Counted from the stretch's first letter, positions 43,212-51,966 are shown. The stretch is DNA of 51,966 nucleotides from Syntrophaceae bacterium (GCA_003142535.1 PLMQ01000039.1:1-51966), one strand, 5' to 3'. Notes: generated by a model not told the origin, from the letters alone. Translations and numbers: made by a program.

Positions 43212-43667
43212 TTGAACGAAAAGGTAATCAAATTTCTGGCTAGCGGTTTTGGTACCGGTTTGCTGCCGGTTGCCCCCGGCACCTTCGGCACTTTGGTTGG
43301 TATCCCGGTTTGCCTTCTGGGTCTGCCTCTTTCCTGGTCATTGCGCCTGCTGGTTGTTTGCATCCTCGCGGCTTTATCAATTTATGTTGCCGGGCGCGCG
43401 GAAAAAATTTATCGGAAAAAAGATGACCAGCGCATAGTTATTGATGAGATTATCGGTTTTCAGGTGGCTATGCTGCCGGTGGCAATTACTATCCTGCACC
43501 TCTGTCTGGCGTTTGTCCTGTTTAGGGCTTTTGATATTTTAAAACCTTTTCCTTTGCACAGGTTGCAGAAACTTCCGGGCGGGTGGGGCGTTGTGTTGGA
43601 CGATGTTGGCGCCGGAATTTATGCGGGTTTAATAATGATTATTTTAGTTACATGTGGGGTGATATGA
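43212..43667 (+). CDS. pgpA: Phosphatidylglycerophosphatase A
   Basis: Dephosphorylates phosphatidylglycerophosphate to phosphatidylglycerol at the inner membrane. The 151 residues show the PgpA signature: GTGLLPVAPGTFGTL (14-28), the acidic VIDEIIGFQ (about 76-84), FRAFDILKPFP and GGWGVVLDDVGAGI. Three or four membrane segments. The start is TTG with GAGGGG upstream. Its stop overlaps the cinA start (ATGA). The pair pgpA-cinA before recA is a common arrangement. Confidence 0.92.
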   Translation: MNEKVIKFLASGFGTGLLPVAPGTFGTLVGIPVCLLGLPLSWSLRLLVVCILAALSIYVAGRAEKIYRKKDDQRIVIDEIIGFQVAMLPVAITILHLCLAFVLFRAFDILKPFPLHRLQKLPGGWGVVLDDVGAGIYAGLIMIILVTCGVI

Positions 43668-44911
43668 GAATAGCTATTTTGACCATCGGCAATGAACTAA
43701 TGAGCGGGCGGATTGCCGATACCAATTCGTCTTTTATCGCTCGCGAAATTAACCTGCAGGGCTGGCGGGTGGAAGCAATGATGTCGGTGGAAGATAATTT
43801 TGATTCCATCAAAAGCCGTTTAAATTATCTGCTGGCTTTGGCCGATGTGGTAATCTGTACGGGCGGCCTGGGGCCGACTGCCGATGATATAACTACGGAA
43901 GCAATTGCCCAGGCATTTGGCCTTCCTTTATTTACCGATGAAAATGTTTTGAATCATATTAAAGAAATTTTTACTGCCCGTAATCTGGTCTGGATAGAAA
44001 ATAACGCCAAACAAGCGATGTTTCCGCAGGGCGCGGAAATCATTCCCAACAATGTGGGAACAGCAGCAGGCTTTACCCTTAAAGCCAAAGGGAAATTGAT
44101 TTTTGTCATTCCCGGTGTGCCTTGGGAAACTCAAAAAATGCTGCCCGAAGGTGTTCTGCCGATTTTGCGACGGGAATTTCCGCAAAACGATCAATTCATT
44201 GCCAAACAGACCATCAAAACTTTCGGGCTTTCCGAAGCGGCTGTGGATAAAAGCCTGATGGATATTGACTTTGCCGCATTAGGTGTGAATATCGGCTTTT
44301 ATCCGGTGTTCCCGGAAAATCACCTCGTGTTGGTGTCACGCCAGAATACTTTGGAGGAAGCTCAGAATAAACTTAAGATCGCTAAGGATGAAGTCAGTGC
44401 CCGTTTGAATAAATATATTTTTTCCTACGGCGAGGAAACGCTGGAAGAAATTGTCGCAGGTTTATTAAAAGAAAAAAAACTGACAATTGCCGTGGCTGAA
44501 TCCTGCACTGGCGGTTTGATTACCAGCCGCCTGACCGATATTGCCGGCAGTTCCGAATATTTGGAACGTGCGGCAGTTACTTACAGTAACGCTGCCAAAA
44601 TAAGTTTGCTCGGTGTTCCGGCTCAGATAATTGAAAAGCACGGCGCGGTGAGCGAAGAGACGGCAAAGTTGATGGCTGAAGGCGTACGCAAACTTGCCGG
44701 CACCGACTTAGGATTAGCTTCTACAGGCATTGCTGGGCCTACCGGAGGAAGCACAGAAAAACCCGTCGGCACTGTTTATCTGGCTTTGAGCGATAAAACA
44801 AAAACGATTTGCCGCCATCATGTTTTCCGCTGGGATAGAAAGCGAAATAAAATGCTTTTCTCGCAGGCGGCCTTGCTGATGTTAAAAAGATATTTACGGG
44901 GTGAGGCGTAA
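43664..44911 (+). CDS. cinA: CinA-family protein (NMN deamidase domain)
   Basis: A 415-residue two-domain protein. The N-terminal molybdopterin-binding-like domain (about 1-170; MRIAILTIGNELMSGRI, CTGGLGPTADDIT) has ADP-ribose pyrophosphatase activity in characterised members. The C-terminal domain (about 265-415; AVAESCTGGLITSRLTDI, GIAGPTGGS) is a PncC-type NMN deamidase used to recycle pyridine nucleotides. The ATG at 43664 overlaps the pgpA stop. It is often near recA, as here, hence the name competence/damage-inducible protein. Confidence 0.92.
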   Translation: MRIAILTIGNELMSGRIADTNSSFIAREINLQGWRVEAMMSVEDNFDSIKSRLNYLLALADVVICTGGLGPTADDITTEAIAQAFGLPLFTDENVLNHIKEIFTARNLVWIENNAKQAMFPQGAEIIPNNVGTAAGFTLKAKGKLIFVIPGVPWETQKMLPEGVLPILRREFPQNDQFIAKQTIKTFGLSEAAVDKSLMDIDFAALGVNIGFYPVFPENHLVLVSRQNTLEEAQNKLKIAKDEVSARLNKYIFSYGEETLEEIVAGLLKEKKLTIAVAESCTGGLITSRLTDIAGSSEYLERAAVTYSNAAKISLLGVPAQIIEKHGAVSEETAKLMAEGVRKLAGTDLGLASTGIAGPTGGSTEKPVGTVYLALSDKTKTICRHHVFRWDRKRNKMLFSQAALLMLKRYLRGEA

Positions 44912-44913
44912 AA

Positions 44914-45495
44914 TTGGATACGGAAAAAAACATACGCGCTTTTTTAGCGATTGAACCGCCGGAAAATATTCTGGATGCCGTCGCGCGCCTGCAGGAGAAA
45001 TTAAAAAGAGAAATAGCGGGAAAGTTAAGCTGGACGCGCCCGCAGGCCAATCATCTGACGCTAAAGTTTTTTGGCGATATCAGCACTGCCGATGTAGAAA
45101 ATATCGGCAGTGCGGTAAAAAAGCAGGCGGCAAGTGTGGCGCCGCTGCTGCTCAAAGTGGAGAAACTCGGAGTTTTCCCTGATTGGCGAAGGCCGCGCGT
45201 GCTCTGGGTGGGAACAACCGGCGATACGGAAAGATTGACATTGCTGCAAACTAAGCTGGAAGCTGATTTTGAGACGCTCGGTTTCCCGCGGGAAAACCGT
45301 CCGTTTCGCGCGCACCTGACTTTAGCGCGTATTAAAATTCCGCAGAGTGCGGCAGGATTAGAAGAAGCGGCAAAAAAAATTAGTAATTTTTCAGCAGGCG
45401 AATTCCGGGCAACGGAATTAATATTGTTTCAGAGCAAGTTGACACCGCAGGGGGCGATTTACACAAGACTGGAAACAATTCCGCTGGGCGGCTGA
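44914..45495 (+). CDS. thpR: RNA 2',3'-cyclic phosphodiesterase (2H family)
   Basis: A 193-residue 2H phosphoesterase that opens 2',3'-cyclic phosphate ends (formerly called 2'-5' RNA ligase). Both catalytic HxT motifs are present: HLT at 47-49 (HLTLKFFGD) and HLT at 134-136 (RAHLTLARI). The start is TTG, two bases after the cinA stop, with GGGGTGAGG serving as ribosome binding site. It belongs to the pgpA-cinA operon. Confidence 0.9.
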   Translation: MDTEKNIRAFLAIEPPENILDAVARLQEKLKREIAGKLSWTRPQANHLTLKFFGDISTADVENIGSAVKKQAASVAPLLLKVEKLGVFPDWRRPRVLWVGTTGDTERLTLLQTKLEADFETLGFPRENRPFRAHLTLARIKIPQSAAGLEEAAKKISNFSAGEFRATELILFQSKLTPQGAIYTRLETIPLGG

Positions 45496-45678
45496 TGAAA
45501 GTAGCTTAAAAAAATAGTTCAAAGTTCAAAATACAGAGTTCAGAAGACGGTTTTTCTTTCCAGAAGGGAGAGAAAGCTGTATTTTACAACGTTAAAGATT
45601 TTGGCTGATGGCCGGGGCAATAATTAAAATTAATTTATAAAGTAAAATATCAGAAATAAAATTTGACGGAGGTTTTTT

Positions 45679-46698
45679 ATGTGTGCAGATTTAGATAGAT
45701 CCAAAGCGGTTGATTTGGCCATAACACAGATCGAAAGGCAATTCGGCAAGGGTTCGATCATGAGACTGGGCGGCGGTGAGCCGGTTGCCGATGTTCCGGC
45801 AATATCAACCGGTTCGCTGAGCCTGGATATAGCGTTGGGAACAATGGGTGTTCCGCGCGGCCGGGTTATTGAAATATACGGGCCGGAATCCGGCGGTAAA
45901 ACTACACTGGCGCTGCATATTGTGGCGGAGGCGCAGAAGGCCAACGGCCTGGCCGCATTTATTGATGCCGAGCATGCGCTTGACGTAACCTATGCCAAGA
46001 AAATCGGCGTCAATACTGATGAGCTTCTTATTTCGCAACCGGATACCGGCGAGCAGGCGCTGGAAATTGCCGAAACGCTGGTCCGTAGCGGCGCGCTGGA
46101 TGTATTGGTTGTTGACTCCGTTGCCGCTTTAGTTCCCAAAGCCGAATTGGAAGGTGAAATGGGCGATGCCCAGATGGGCCTGCAGGCACGGCTCATGTCG
46201 CAGGCTTTGCGCAAGCTTACCGGCAGCATCAGCAAATCCAAGACCACCGTTATTTTTATCAATCAGTTGCGCATGAAGATCGGCGTCTTTTTCGGCAATC
46301 CCGAAACAACAACCGGCGGCAATGCTTTGAAGTTCTACGCTTCACAGCGGCTTGATATCCGGAAAATGACATCTTTGAAAACAGGCCAGGAGGTGACTGG
46401 TTTCCGCACAAAAGTCAAAGTGGTTAAAAACAAGCTGGCTCCTCCTTTCCGGGAAGCCGAATTCGACATTATTTTTGGTGAAGGCATTTCGCGCGAAGGC
46501 GATGTCTTAGATTTGGCAGCTGATCAGGGTATCATTGAAAAAAGCGGCGCCTGGTATTCCTATAAGGGAGATAGAATGGGTCAGGGCCGTGATAACTCGC
46601 GCATTTTCCTGAAAGACAACCCGGATATTATGAAACAAGTCGAAAATGAAGTGCGGGTGAAAATGGGCATAAAGGTTAAAGATCAGGAAGAGGCTTAA
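45679..46698 (+). CDS. recA: RecA recombinase
   Basis: A 339-residue strand-exchange ATPase that also triggers LexA self-cleavage. Walker A is GPESGGKTT (68-76; Ser72 of the usual GPESSGKT is Gly here), Walker [11 protein letters not shown], and the DNA-binding loop region is [14 protein letters not shown], with [17 protein letters not shown] downstream. GGAGG lies 8 bases before the ATG. The 183-base upstream gap shows no copy of the GAAC-N4-GTTC palindrome found at lexA; it does have repeated AGTTCAAA/AGTTCA words. It is followed without a gap by recX and alaS. Confidence 0.95.
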   Translation: MCADLDRSKAVDLAITQIERQFGKGSIMRLGGGEPVADVPAISTGSLSLDIALGTMGVPRGRVIEIYGPESGGKTTLALHIVAEAQKANGLAAFIDAEHALDVTYAKKIGVNTDELLISQPDTGEQALEIAETLVRSGALDVLVVDSVAALVPKAELEGEMGDAQMGLQARLMSQALRKLTGSISKSKTTVIFINQLRMKIGVFFGNPETTTGGNALKFYASQRLDIRKMTSLKTGQEVTGFRTKVKVVKNKLAPPFREAEFDIIFGEGISREGDVLDLAADQGIIEKSGAWYSYKGDRMGQGRDNSRIFLKDNPDIMKQVENEVRVKMGIKVKDQEEA

Positions 46699-47457
46699 GT
46701 GAAGCGCTACCCCGGGCAGCGTCAAAGCAGGTATGGCGCGGGTAAGAAAAAGCTCAACGAAGCAATCTACCGGGAAACGTCTGCTGCTGAGGGCGCTGCT
46801 AATTCAACTCAATCGGCTGATTATTTTAATCTAAATAATGCCCAGCAAAAAGCCTACAGGTATTTGTCGCTGCGTGCTCACAGTGCCAAAGAGATAGAAA
46901 AGAAGCTGTGGCAGAAGGGTTTTTCCGCGGCAGTTATTAAAGAAGCGCTGGAAAAACTTTGCGAATTGAAGTATCTAGATGATGCTGCTTTTGCTTTCCA
47001 ATGGGCGCGTCATTTGGCAGTCAATAAACTCTGGGGAAACAGGAAAATAATTGCCAGTTTGCAGGAAAAAGGAGTATCGGCAGAGTTGATTGAGGCGGCA
47101 ATTGTCGCGGCACGGAGCGAAATACCGGAAGAAGCGGCAGTGGCGCTTCTGATTGGGAAAAAAGTAAAATCTTTAAAAATAGATGATGCTTGTCATTTCG
47201 ACCGCAGGGAGAAATCTTTTTCCGAAGCGAACGAAAATATCTTAAAGATTCCTCGTCGCTTTGCTTCTTGGAATGACACTGAAGAAGTGATTTATAAAGG
47301 GTTTGATGCTGCCAAACGTAACTCTATTCCAGGGTGGCTGAAAGAAAAGAAAAAGATTTTTCAAAGCTTGTTGGGCAGGGGCTTCCCGGCAGGCTTGATA
47401 CTAAATAAATTGGGAAAGATACCGGAGGAAGATATTCATGGCGAAGACGGGCAGTGA
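46699..47457 (+). CDS. recX: Regulatory protein RecX with in-frame repeat insertion
   Basis: Binds and inhibits RecA filaments. RecX is normally 150-200 residues; this one has 252. Recognisable RecX helices run from AYRYLSLRAHSAKEIEKKL through LKYLDDAAFAFQWARH, and LLGRGFPAGLILNKL closes the protein. Between them, about residues 165-194, lies DACHFDRREKSFSEANEN and on to ASWNDTEE, encoded by a palindromic repeat at 47191-47278. The N-terminal 45 residues are a basic extension. The start is GTG directly after the recA stop, with GGAAGAGG upstream. The 3' end overlaps alaS by 20 bases. Frame is kept through the insertion, so the protein is probably still made. Confidence 0.88.
   Translation: MKRYPGQRQSRYGAGKKKLNEAIYRETSAAEGAANSTQSADYFNLNNAQQKAYRYLSLRAHSAKEIEKKLWQKGFSAAVIKEALEKLCELKYLDDAAFAFQWARHLAVNKLWGNRKIIASLQEKGVSAELIEAAIVAARSEIPEEAAVALLIGKKVKSLKIDDACHFDRREKSFSEANENILKIPRRFASWNDTEEVIYKGFDAAKRNSIPGWLKEKKKIFQSLLGRGFPAGLILNKLGKIPEEDIHGEDGQ
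47191..47278 (+). repeat. 88-bp palindromic repeat inserted in the recX coding sequence
   Basis: Begins TGTCATTTCGACC and ends CTTGGAATGACA; GAAATCTTT and AAAGATTCC pair further in. CT flanks both ends, and 88 plus a 2-base duplication is 90 bases, or 30 codons. The sequence resembles the widely dispersed TGTCATTTCGA-type palindromes of bacterial genomes. Confidence 0.75.
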
Positions 47458-50080
47458 AATCAGGGAAAGTTTTTTAAAATATTTCGAGGGGAAGGGGCAT
47501 ACCCGCGTTGCCAGCTCATCCCTGATTCCGAAAGATGATCCGACGTTGATGTTTACAAATTCCGGAATGGTGCAATTTAAGAATGCTTTTTTAGGCCTGG
47601 AAAACAGAGGCTATACTAAAGCGGTATCCTGCCAGAAATGTGTGCGTGCCGGCGGCAAGCACAATGACCTGGAGAATGTCGGCGTGACCGCTCGCCATCA
47701 CACCTTTTTTGAAATGCTCGGTAATTTTTCCTTCGGCGATTATTTTAAAGAAGAAGCAATCAGGTGGGGTTGGGAATATCTGACGGAAGTGGTCAATCTG
47801 CCCAAAGATAAGCTCTGGGTTACAGTTTTTCAGGAGGATGATGAGGCCTACAATATCTGGCATAAAAAAATGAAAGTTCCCGCCGAACGGATTGTCCGCA
47901 TGGGCGAAAAAAGCAATTTTTGGATGATGGGCGAAACCGGCCCCTGCGGGCCGTGTTCCGAAATTATTTACGATCAGGGCGAAGGTATCGGCTGTGGAAG
48001 GCCGGAATGTGACCTCGATTGCGGGTGTGACCGTTATCTCGAAATCTGGAATCTGGTTTTTACTCAGTTTAACCGCGATGAAAAAGGAAAGTTAACTCCG
48101 CTCCCCAAACCGAATATTGATACCGGAATGGGTTTGGAGCGGCTCACGGCGGTTATTCAGGGCGTCAAAAGCAATTATGATACGGATTTTTTCACCGGCA
48201 TTATTCGTCATGTAGAAAAAATCAGCAAGAAGACTTACGGCAAAAACGACGATAACGATACATCAATCAGAGTTATCGCCGATCACAGCCGGGCGGTTAC
48301 GTTTTTAATCGGTGATGGCATCATGCCCAGTAATGAAGGCCGCGGTTACGTTCTGCGGCGAATTTTGCGCCGGGCGGCACGTCACGGCAAGCTCTTGGGA
48401 ATTAACAAACCGTTCCTGCATGAATGTGCGGAAGTTGTCATCGGTATGATGAAAAATGTCTATCCTGATTTGGAATCAAAGGCTTCCTACATTACTAAAG
48501 TTATAGTCAATGAAGAGCAGCGGTTCATGGAAACGCTCGATGCCGGTTTGCGCATTTTACAGGAAGAAACGGCCGCGCTGAAAAAAAAAGGAATTTATGT
48601 TATCCCCGGTTCGTTGGTTTTTGGACTCTACGGTACTTCCGGCTTCCCCACAGATTTAACGGCGGATATTGTCAAGCGGGATGGCTTTACGCTGGACATG
48701 GATGGATTTAATGCCGAGATGGAACAGGAAAGAGTAAGAGCCCGTGGTGCCTGGAAGGGCAGCGGCGAGGAAGCAATCGCGGAATGCTATCTGAAATTAT
48801 CGAGCTCAGGAATGGCTACGGACTTTTGCGGCTATGAAGGAATCACCAAAGCGGATTCCAAAATATCAGCAATTATCGTGAACGGGAAAAACGTTGATAC
48901 GTTGGCCGAAGGGGATTCAGCGGAGATCGTTGTCGAAAATACGCCATTTTATGGCGAATCCGGCGGACAGGTTGGCGATGCCGGATTTCTGGAAGGGAAA
49001 GGTTTTACCTTTGCCGTGCAGGATACAAAAAAGCCTGTAGGAAAACTTTTTGTACATAAAGGCCTGCTCCAAAAGGGAAAAATAAAAGTCGGCGATACGG
49101 CGCGTATGATCGTTGATGTAGAAAGAAGAAAAGCAATTCAGGCAAACCACTCCGGCACGCATATTTTGCAGGCGGCGCTCAAAGCCGTGCTGGGCGATCA
49201 TATCAAACAATCCGGCTCTTTGGTGAATCCTGAGCGTTTGCGTTTTGACTTTACGCATTTTTCCAAAATTACCGATGAAGAGCTGAAACGTATTGAAACA
49301 CTGGCCAACGACATGATCAGGAAAAATGTTCCGGTAGCAACGGAAATATGCGCTCTGGAAGATGCCCTTAAAACTGGCGCAACAGCGGTATTCGATGAAA
49401 AATACGGTGCAACTGTCCGCATTGTGAAGATGGGCGAGATGAGTATGGAACTCTGCGGCGGGACGCATGTGCAGCAGACCGGTGAAATCGGCTTGCTGAA
49501 AGTATTACACGAATCGGCTATTGCCGCGGGTGTGCGCAGAATTGAAGCCGTAACGGGAAAGCAGGCGCTGGCGCATGTTCAACAGTCAGAAGAAGAATTG
49601 AAAAAAGCAGCAGCTCTGTTTAAAGCCAATCCGCTGGAGGTAGCGGAGCGCGCAGAGAAATCGCTGCGGCATATTAAAGAACTGGAAAAGGAAATTGAAG
49701 CACTAAAGGGAAAGATGGCGTCTAAAGATTCCGGCGATCTGCTCAGTCAAGTCAGGGAAATCAACGGCGTGAAAGTGCTGGCAGTGGAAGTTAGCATAGC
49801 CGATGCCAAAACGCTCCGTGATTTCGGCGACAAGCTGCGCGATAAAATCGGTTCCGGCGTTATTTTACTGGGGGCAAAAGCCGGTGATAAGGCCATGCTC
49901 TTATGTATGGTTACCAAGGATTTGGGATCGCGCTATCATGCCGGAAATATTATCAAGGGACTGGCGCCACTTGTCGGTGGTAGCGGTGGCGGCAGGCCGG
50001 ATATGGCGCAGGCCGGCGGTACGCAACCGGAGAATTTAGCCAAGGCGATTTCTGCGCTGGACAAATTGCTGGCGATGTAG
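47438..50080 (+). CDS. alaS: Alanyl-tRNA synthetase
   Basis: Charges tRNA-Ala. The 880 residues match the full-length bacterial enzyme. The N-terminal class II catalytic domain has RHHTFFEMLGNFSFGDYF (86-103) and GMGLERL; the editing domain has zinc ligands in HSGTH (571-575) and CGGTH (672-676); the C-Ala domain carries GGSGGGRPDMAQAGG near the end. A coiled coil (about 720-770) links editing and C-Ala domains. The ATG overlaps recX. The order recA-recX-alaS is typical of Proteobacteria. Confidence 0.96.
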   Translation: MAKTGSEIRESFLKYFEGKGHTRVASSSLIPKDDPTLMFTNSGMVQFKNAFLGLENRGYTKAVSCQKCVRAGGKHNDLENVGVTARHHTFFEMLGNFSFGDYFKEEAIRWGWEYLTEVVNLPKDKLWVTVFQEDDEAYNIWHKKMKVPAERIVRMGEKSNFWMMGETGPCGPCSEIIYDQGEGIGCGRPECDLDCGCDRYLEIWNLVFTQFNRDEKGKLTPLPKPNIDTGMGLERLTAVIQGVKSNYDTDFFTGIIRHVEKISKKTYGKNDDNDTSIRVIADHSRAVTFLIGDGIMPSNEGRGYVLRRILRRAARHGKLLGINKPFLHECAEVVIGMMKNVYPDLESKASYITKVIVNEEQRFMETLDAGLRILQEETAALKKKGIYVIPGSLVFGLYGTSGFPTDLTADIVKRDGFTLDMDGFNAEMEQERVRARGAWKGSGEEAIAECYLKLSSSGMATDFCGYEGITKADSKISAIIVNGKNVDTLAEGDSAEIVVENTPFYGESGGQVGDAGFLEGKGFTFAVQDTKKPVGKLFVHKGLLQKGKIKVGDTARMIVDVERRKAIQANHSGTHILQAALKAVLGDHIKQSGSLVNPERLRFDFTHFSKITDEELKRIETLANDMIRKNVPVATEICALEDALKTGATAVFDEKYGATVRIVKMGEMSMELCGGTHVQQTGEIGLLKVLHESAIAAGVRRIEAVTGKQALAHVQQSEEELKKAAALFKANPLEVAERAEKSLRHIKELEKEIEALKGKMASKDSGDLLSQVREINGVKVLAVEVSIADAKTLRDFGDKLRDKIGSGVILLGAKAGDKAMLLCMVTKDLGSRYHAGNIIKGLAPLVGGSGGGRPDMAQAGGTQPENLAKAISALDKLLAM

Positions 50081-50122
50081 CGCTGATTTTATCTTTTTGT
50101 CTTAGCCGAAACACGGCAAACT

Positions 50123-50254
50123 GAGAGCTTTGCACAACCCCTCTAATCGTCATACCGGCGAAGGCCGGTATCCAGGAAACACTTGATAATACTGGATTCC
50201 GGTTTTCACCGGAATGACAAAATTCGTGGTTTTATACAGTTGTGCAAAGGTCTC
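50123..50254. repeat. Nested inverted-repeat element (MITE/REP-like)
   Basis: Outer arms CTTTGCACAAC (50128-50138) and GTTGTGCAAAG (50239-50249) are exact reverse complements, with further partial pairing to GAGAG/TCTC outside. Inside, at about 50148-50215, is a REP-like pair: GTCATACCGGCGAAGGCCGG, TATCCAG ... CTGGATTCCGG, CACCGGAATGAC. It lies between alaS and the C_GCAxxG_C_C gene. Confidence 0.75.
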
Positions 50255-50355
50255 AAACTACGATCGGCAAGGTTCAGCGTTCCGTTAATCAGGCAATTTT
50301 TATAGCTTTTGGTGTAATGCCCTGATTAATATGAAAATATTCGGAAAGGATTTAT

Positions 50356-50796
50356 ATGTCTGATAAATCTGCTATCGCCACGGAAATGTTTTTGAAAGGA
50401 TTCAGTTGTGCGCAATCCGTATTTTATGCCTTTCGGGAAGTTGGCGGCCTGAATGAAGATACTGCCCTGAAGATTGCAGGTGGTCTGGGTGCCGGTATGG
50501 GGGGCAAAGAGGAAGTCTGTGGCGCTGTCACAGGCGGTATCCTGGTTTTGGGAATGCTGCACGGCAGGGGAATCAAAGATGATTCAAAATCCACCGAGTT
50601 GACATATCAGAAAACGCGGGAGCTTATGGAGTGCTTTGCCGCCAAGAATGGCAGTTATATCTGCCGGCAGCTTCTTGATGGGTGTGATCTGACTACAAAA
50701 GAAGGACACAGCAAGTTTAAGGAAAAAGATATGCGCAACACTGTTTGTAAGGGCTGTGTCCAGAGCGTTGTGGCTATTCTCGAAAATATTAAATGA
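50356..50796 (+). CDS. C_GCAxxG_C_C family protein
   Basis: A 146-residue small cysteine-rich protein. It shows the family pattern: Cys in GFSCAQSV (18), the GGLGAGMGG and VCGAVTGGILVLG segment (Cys55), then Cys in LMECF, YICRQLLDGC and a C-terminal CKGC. Members are frequent in anaerobes and may bind a metal or cluster; the function is not established, and some are linked to redox transport. AAAGGA precedes the ATG. It stands alone. Confidence 0.85.
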   Translation: MSDKSAIATEMFLKGFSCAQSVFYAFREVGGLNEDTALKIAGGLGAGMGGKEEVCGAVTGGILVLGMLHGRGIKDDSKSTELTYQKTRELMECFAAKNGSYICRQLLDGCDLTTKEGHSKFKEKDMRNTVCKGCVQSVVAILENIK

Positions 50797-50898
50797 ATGC
50801 CGTACAAAACATTCTATATATGTTCATCACCGTATCGATTATGGGGATGACTGGAAGGGAATAATCAACGCATTATTAAATCCATTTATAAATCCTGT

Positions 50899-50928
50899 TT
50901 GACAAACAGCTCCACTTTCCCATATATT
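50899..50928 (+). promoter_or_regulatory. Probable promoter of the polyprenyl synthase gene
   Basis: TTGACA at 50899-50904, an 18-base spacer and TATATT at 50923-50928, 41 bases before the start codon. Confidence 0.5.
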
Positions 50929-50969
50929 CTAATTAATTTCCGCTAGGCCAAGGTAAAAGGTAATTCCCC

Positions 50970-51944
50970 ATGCAGATTCAAGATGTTTTTGCCGCATATA
51001 AAGACGACCTGAAAAAAGTTGATGCAACTCTGGATAAAGAAATTTTTTCGGATGTCCGGCTGATTCCTGAAGTCGCCCATCATTTGATTGACAGCGGCGG
51101 GAAAAGATTCCGACCGCTGCTTTTGTTAATTTGTGCCGGGCTCTGCGGCTATCGCGGCGATCATCGTTTTCCTATGGCCGCGGTTATGGAATTCATCCAT
51201 ACCGCTACGCTGCTGCATGATGATGTTATTGATCAGGCGACCATCCGCCGCGGCAAAACTTCCGCCAACAACATCTGGGGCAATGCCGCAAGTGTCCTGG
51301 TAGGCGATTTTCTCTATTCCAAATCTTTCACACTGATGACAGAAGTCGGCAATATCGCTATTCTAAAATTAATGTCCGAAATAACCAACATCATGTCCGA
51401 GGGTGAAGTCTTTCAACTCATGAAATGCGGCGATGTGAATCTGACCGAGGGTGAATATTTCACCATTATTGAAAAGAAGACCGCTGTGCTGATATCCGCC
51501 GCCTGTGCCTGCGGAGCAATTTTGGGCAACGCATCAGTAGAGAAGATCGATGCACTGAAAAAATTCGGTTACAAAATCGGCATGGCTTTCCAAATTACCG
51601 ACGACACTCTCGATTATATGGCCAGGGAACAGGAATTCGGCAAGTCCATCGGCAAGGATCTGGAAGAAGGCAAGATGACCCTGCCGCTTATTTTCGCGCT
51701 GAAACAATGCTCAGGGGAAGAACGCGAAAAAGCCGGGCTTTTGTTAGCAGACAAAGAGAACAATACAAATACAACTGAGTTTATTTTCAGCTTAATTCAA
51801 AAATATAAAGGTGTTGATTATTCTCTGCAAATTGCAGCCAGATACATTAGCGAAGCTCGATCACAATTAAGTATTTTCAGCGATTGTCCGGAAAAAGATC
51901 AATTAAATGCCGTGGCGGAGTATATCCTTTCCCGAAATATGTAA
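50970..51944 (+). CDS. ispB: Long-chain polyprenyl diphosphate synthase (octaprenyl type)
   Basis: Extends allylic diphosphates with isopentenyl diphosphate to the side chain of respiratory quinones. The 324 residues contain GGKRFRPLLLL (43-53), the first aspartate-rich motif DDVID (84-88; LLHDDVID) and the second DDTLD (211-215; FQITDDTLDYM). The residues four and five before the first motif (Thr80, Ala79) are small, which in this family allows a long product. The exact chain length (7 to 10 units) cannot be read. It has its own promoter and is the last gene in the window. Confidence 0.9.
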   Translation: MQIQDVFAAYKDDLKKVDATLDKEIFSDVRLIPEVAHHLIDSGGKRFRPLLLLICAGLCGYRGDHRFPMAAVMEFIHTATLLHDDVIDQATIRRGKTSANNIWGNAASVLVGDFLYSKSFTLMTEVGNIAILKLMSEITNIMSEGEVFQLMKCGDVNLTEGEYFTIIEKKTAVLISAACACGAILGNASVEKIDALKKFGYKIGMAFQITDDTLDYMAREQEFGKSIGKDLEEGKMTLPLIFALKQCSGEEREKAGLLLADKENNTNTTEFIFSLIQKYKGVDYSLQIAARYISEARSQLSIFSDCPEKDQLNAVAEYILSRNM

Positions 51945-51966
51945 TACCAATTTGCTTTCTTTGGCT

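Overview
The window reads as chromosomal DNA of an anaerobic bacterium, most likely a Desulfobacterota (former Deltaproteobacteria) lineage near Syntrophus or Smithella. This is an inference from content: a fatty-acid beta-oxidation cluster, several acyl-CoA synthetases, multi-cluster ferredoxin proteins, System II cytochrome c maturation, the order recA-recX-alaS, and many short palindromic intergenic repeats. No rRNA, tRNA or CRISPR array was seen.

Layout. 1-6.4 kb: a small membrane protein, an exported alpha/beta hydrolase, fabI, a ferredoxin-mdh pair and glmM. 6.4-14.6 kb: a beta-oxidation block (acyl-CoA dehydrogenase; acyl-CoA synthetase, thiolase, bifunctional hydratase/dehydrogenase, and a CoA-transferase-fold protein with the alpha-methylacyl-CoA racemase residues). 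14.6-21.1 kb: an AT-rich accessory stretch with an AbiE-like type IV toxin-antitoxin pair under a strong promoter with a palindromic operator, a DUF4124-like exported protein, a frameshifted lipoprotein gene, RecQ and an HNH endonuclease. 21.3-24.7 kb: a B12-binding radical SAM protein, a nitroreductase and a BON-like protein, separated by dispersed repeats. 24.8-27.1 kb: resB-ccsA. 27.2-36.9 kb, minus strand: a D-aminoacylase-like amidohydrolase with an acyl-CoA synthetase, ettA, a metallo-beta-lactamase-fold protein and hydrolase, PspC, and DedA-CcdA-TlpA. 37.0-40.5 kb: an anchored hydrolase converging on a NapH-like polyferredoxin plus a Tat-exported DUF362 protein. 40.8-43.0 kb: a lexA / small membrane protein / dinB SOS operon. 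43.2-51.9 kb: pgpA-cinA-thpR, recA-recX-alaS, a C_GCAxxG_C_C protein and a polyprenyl diphosphate synthase.

Functional threads. Fatty acids can be activated (three AMP-forming synthetases), oxidised (dehydrogenase, hydratase/dehydrogenase, thiolase), racemised if 2-methyl branched, and synthesised (fabI). ResB, CcsA, CcdA and the TlpA-like protein together form a System II cytochrome c maturation set. DNA repair is represented by lexA, dinB, recA, recX and recQ.

The most interesting observations are: (i) a lexA operon whose perfect 18-bp GAAC-N4-GTTC palindrome fills the promoter spacer, and which carries an unassigned 77-residue tail-anchored membrane protein between lexA and dinB, a candidate SOS-induced division inhibitor; (ii) a palindromic repeat inserted in frame in recX, with a second, weaker case at the N-terminus of a hydrolase; (iii) an amidohydrolase in which two metal-binding histidines and the catalytic aspartate of D-aminoacylase appear replaced by Asn, Asn and Glu; (iv) a (GA)5 tract that breaks a lipoprotein gene; (v) a 13-bp inverted repeat spanning the leader of the acyl-CoA dehydrogenase gene and overlapping a consensus promoter.
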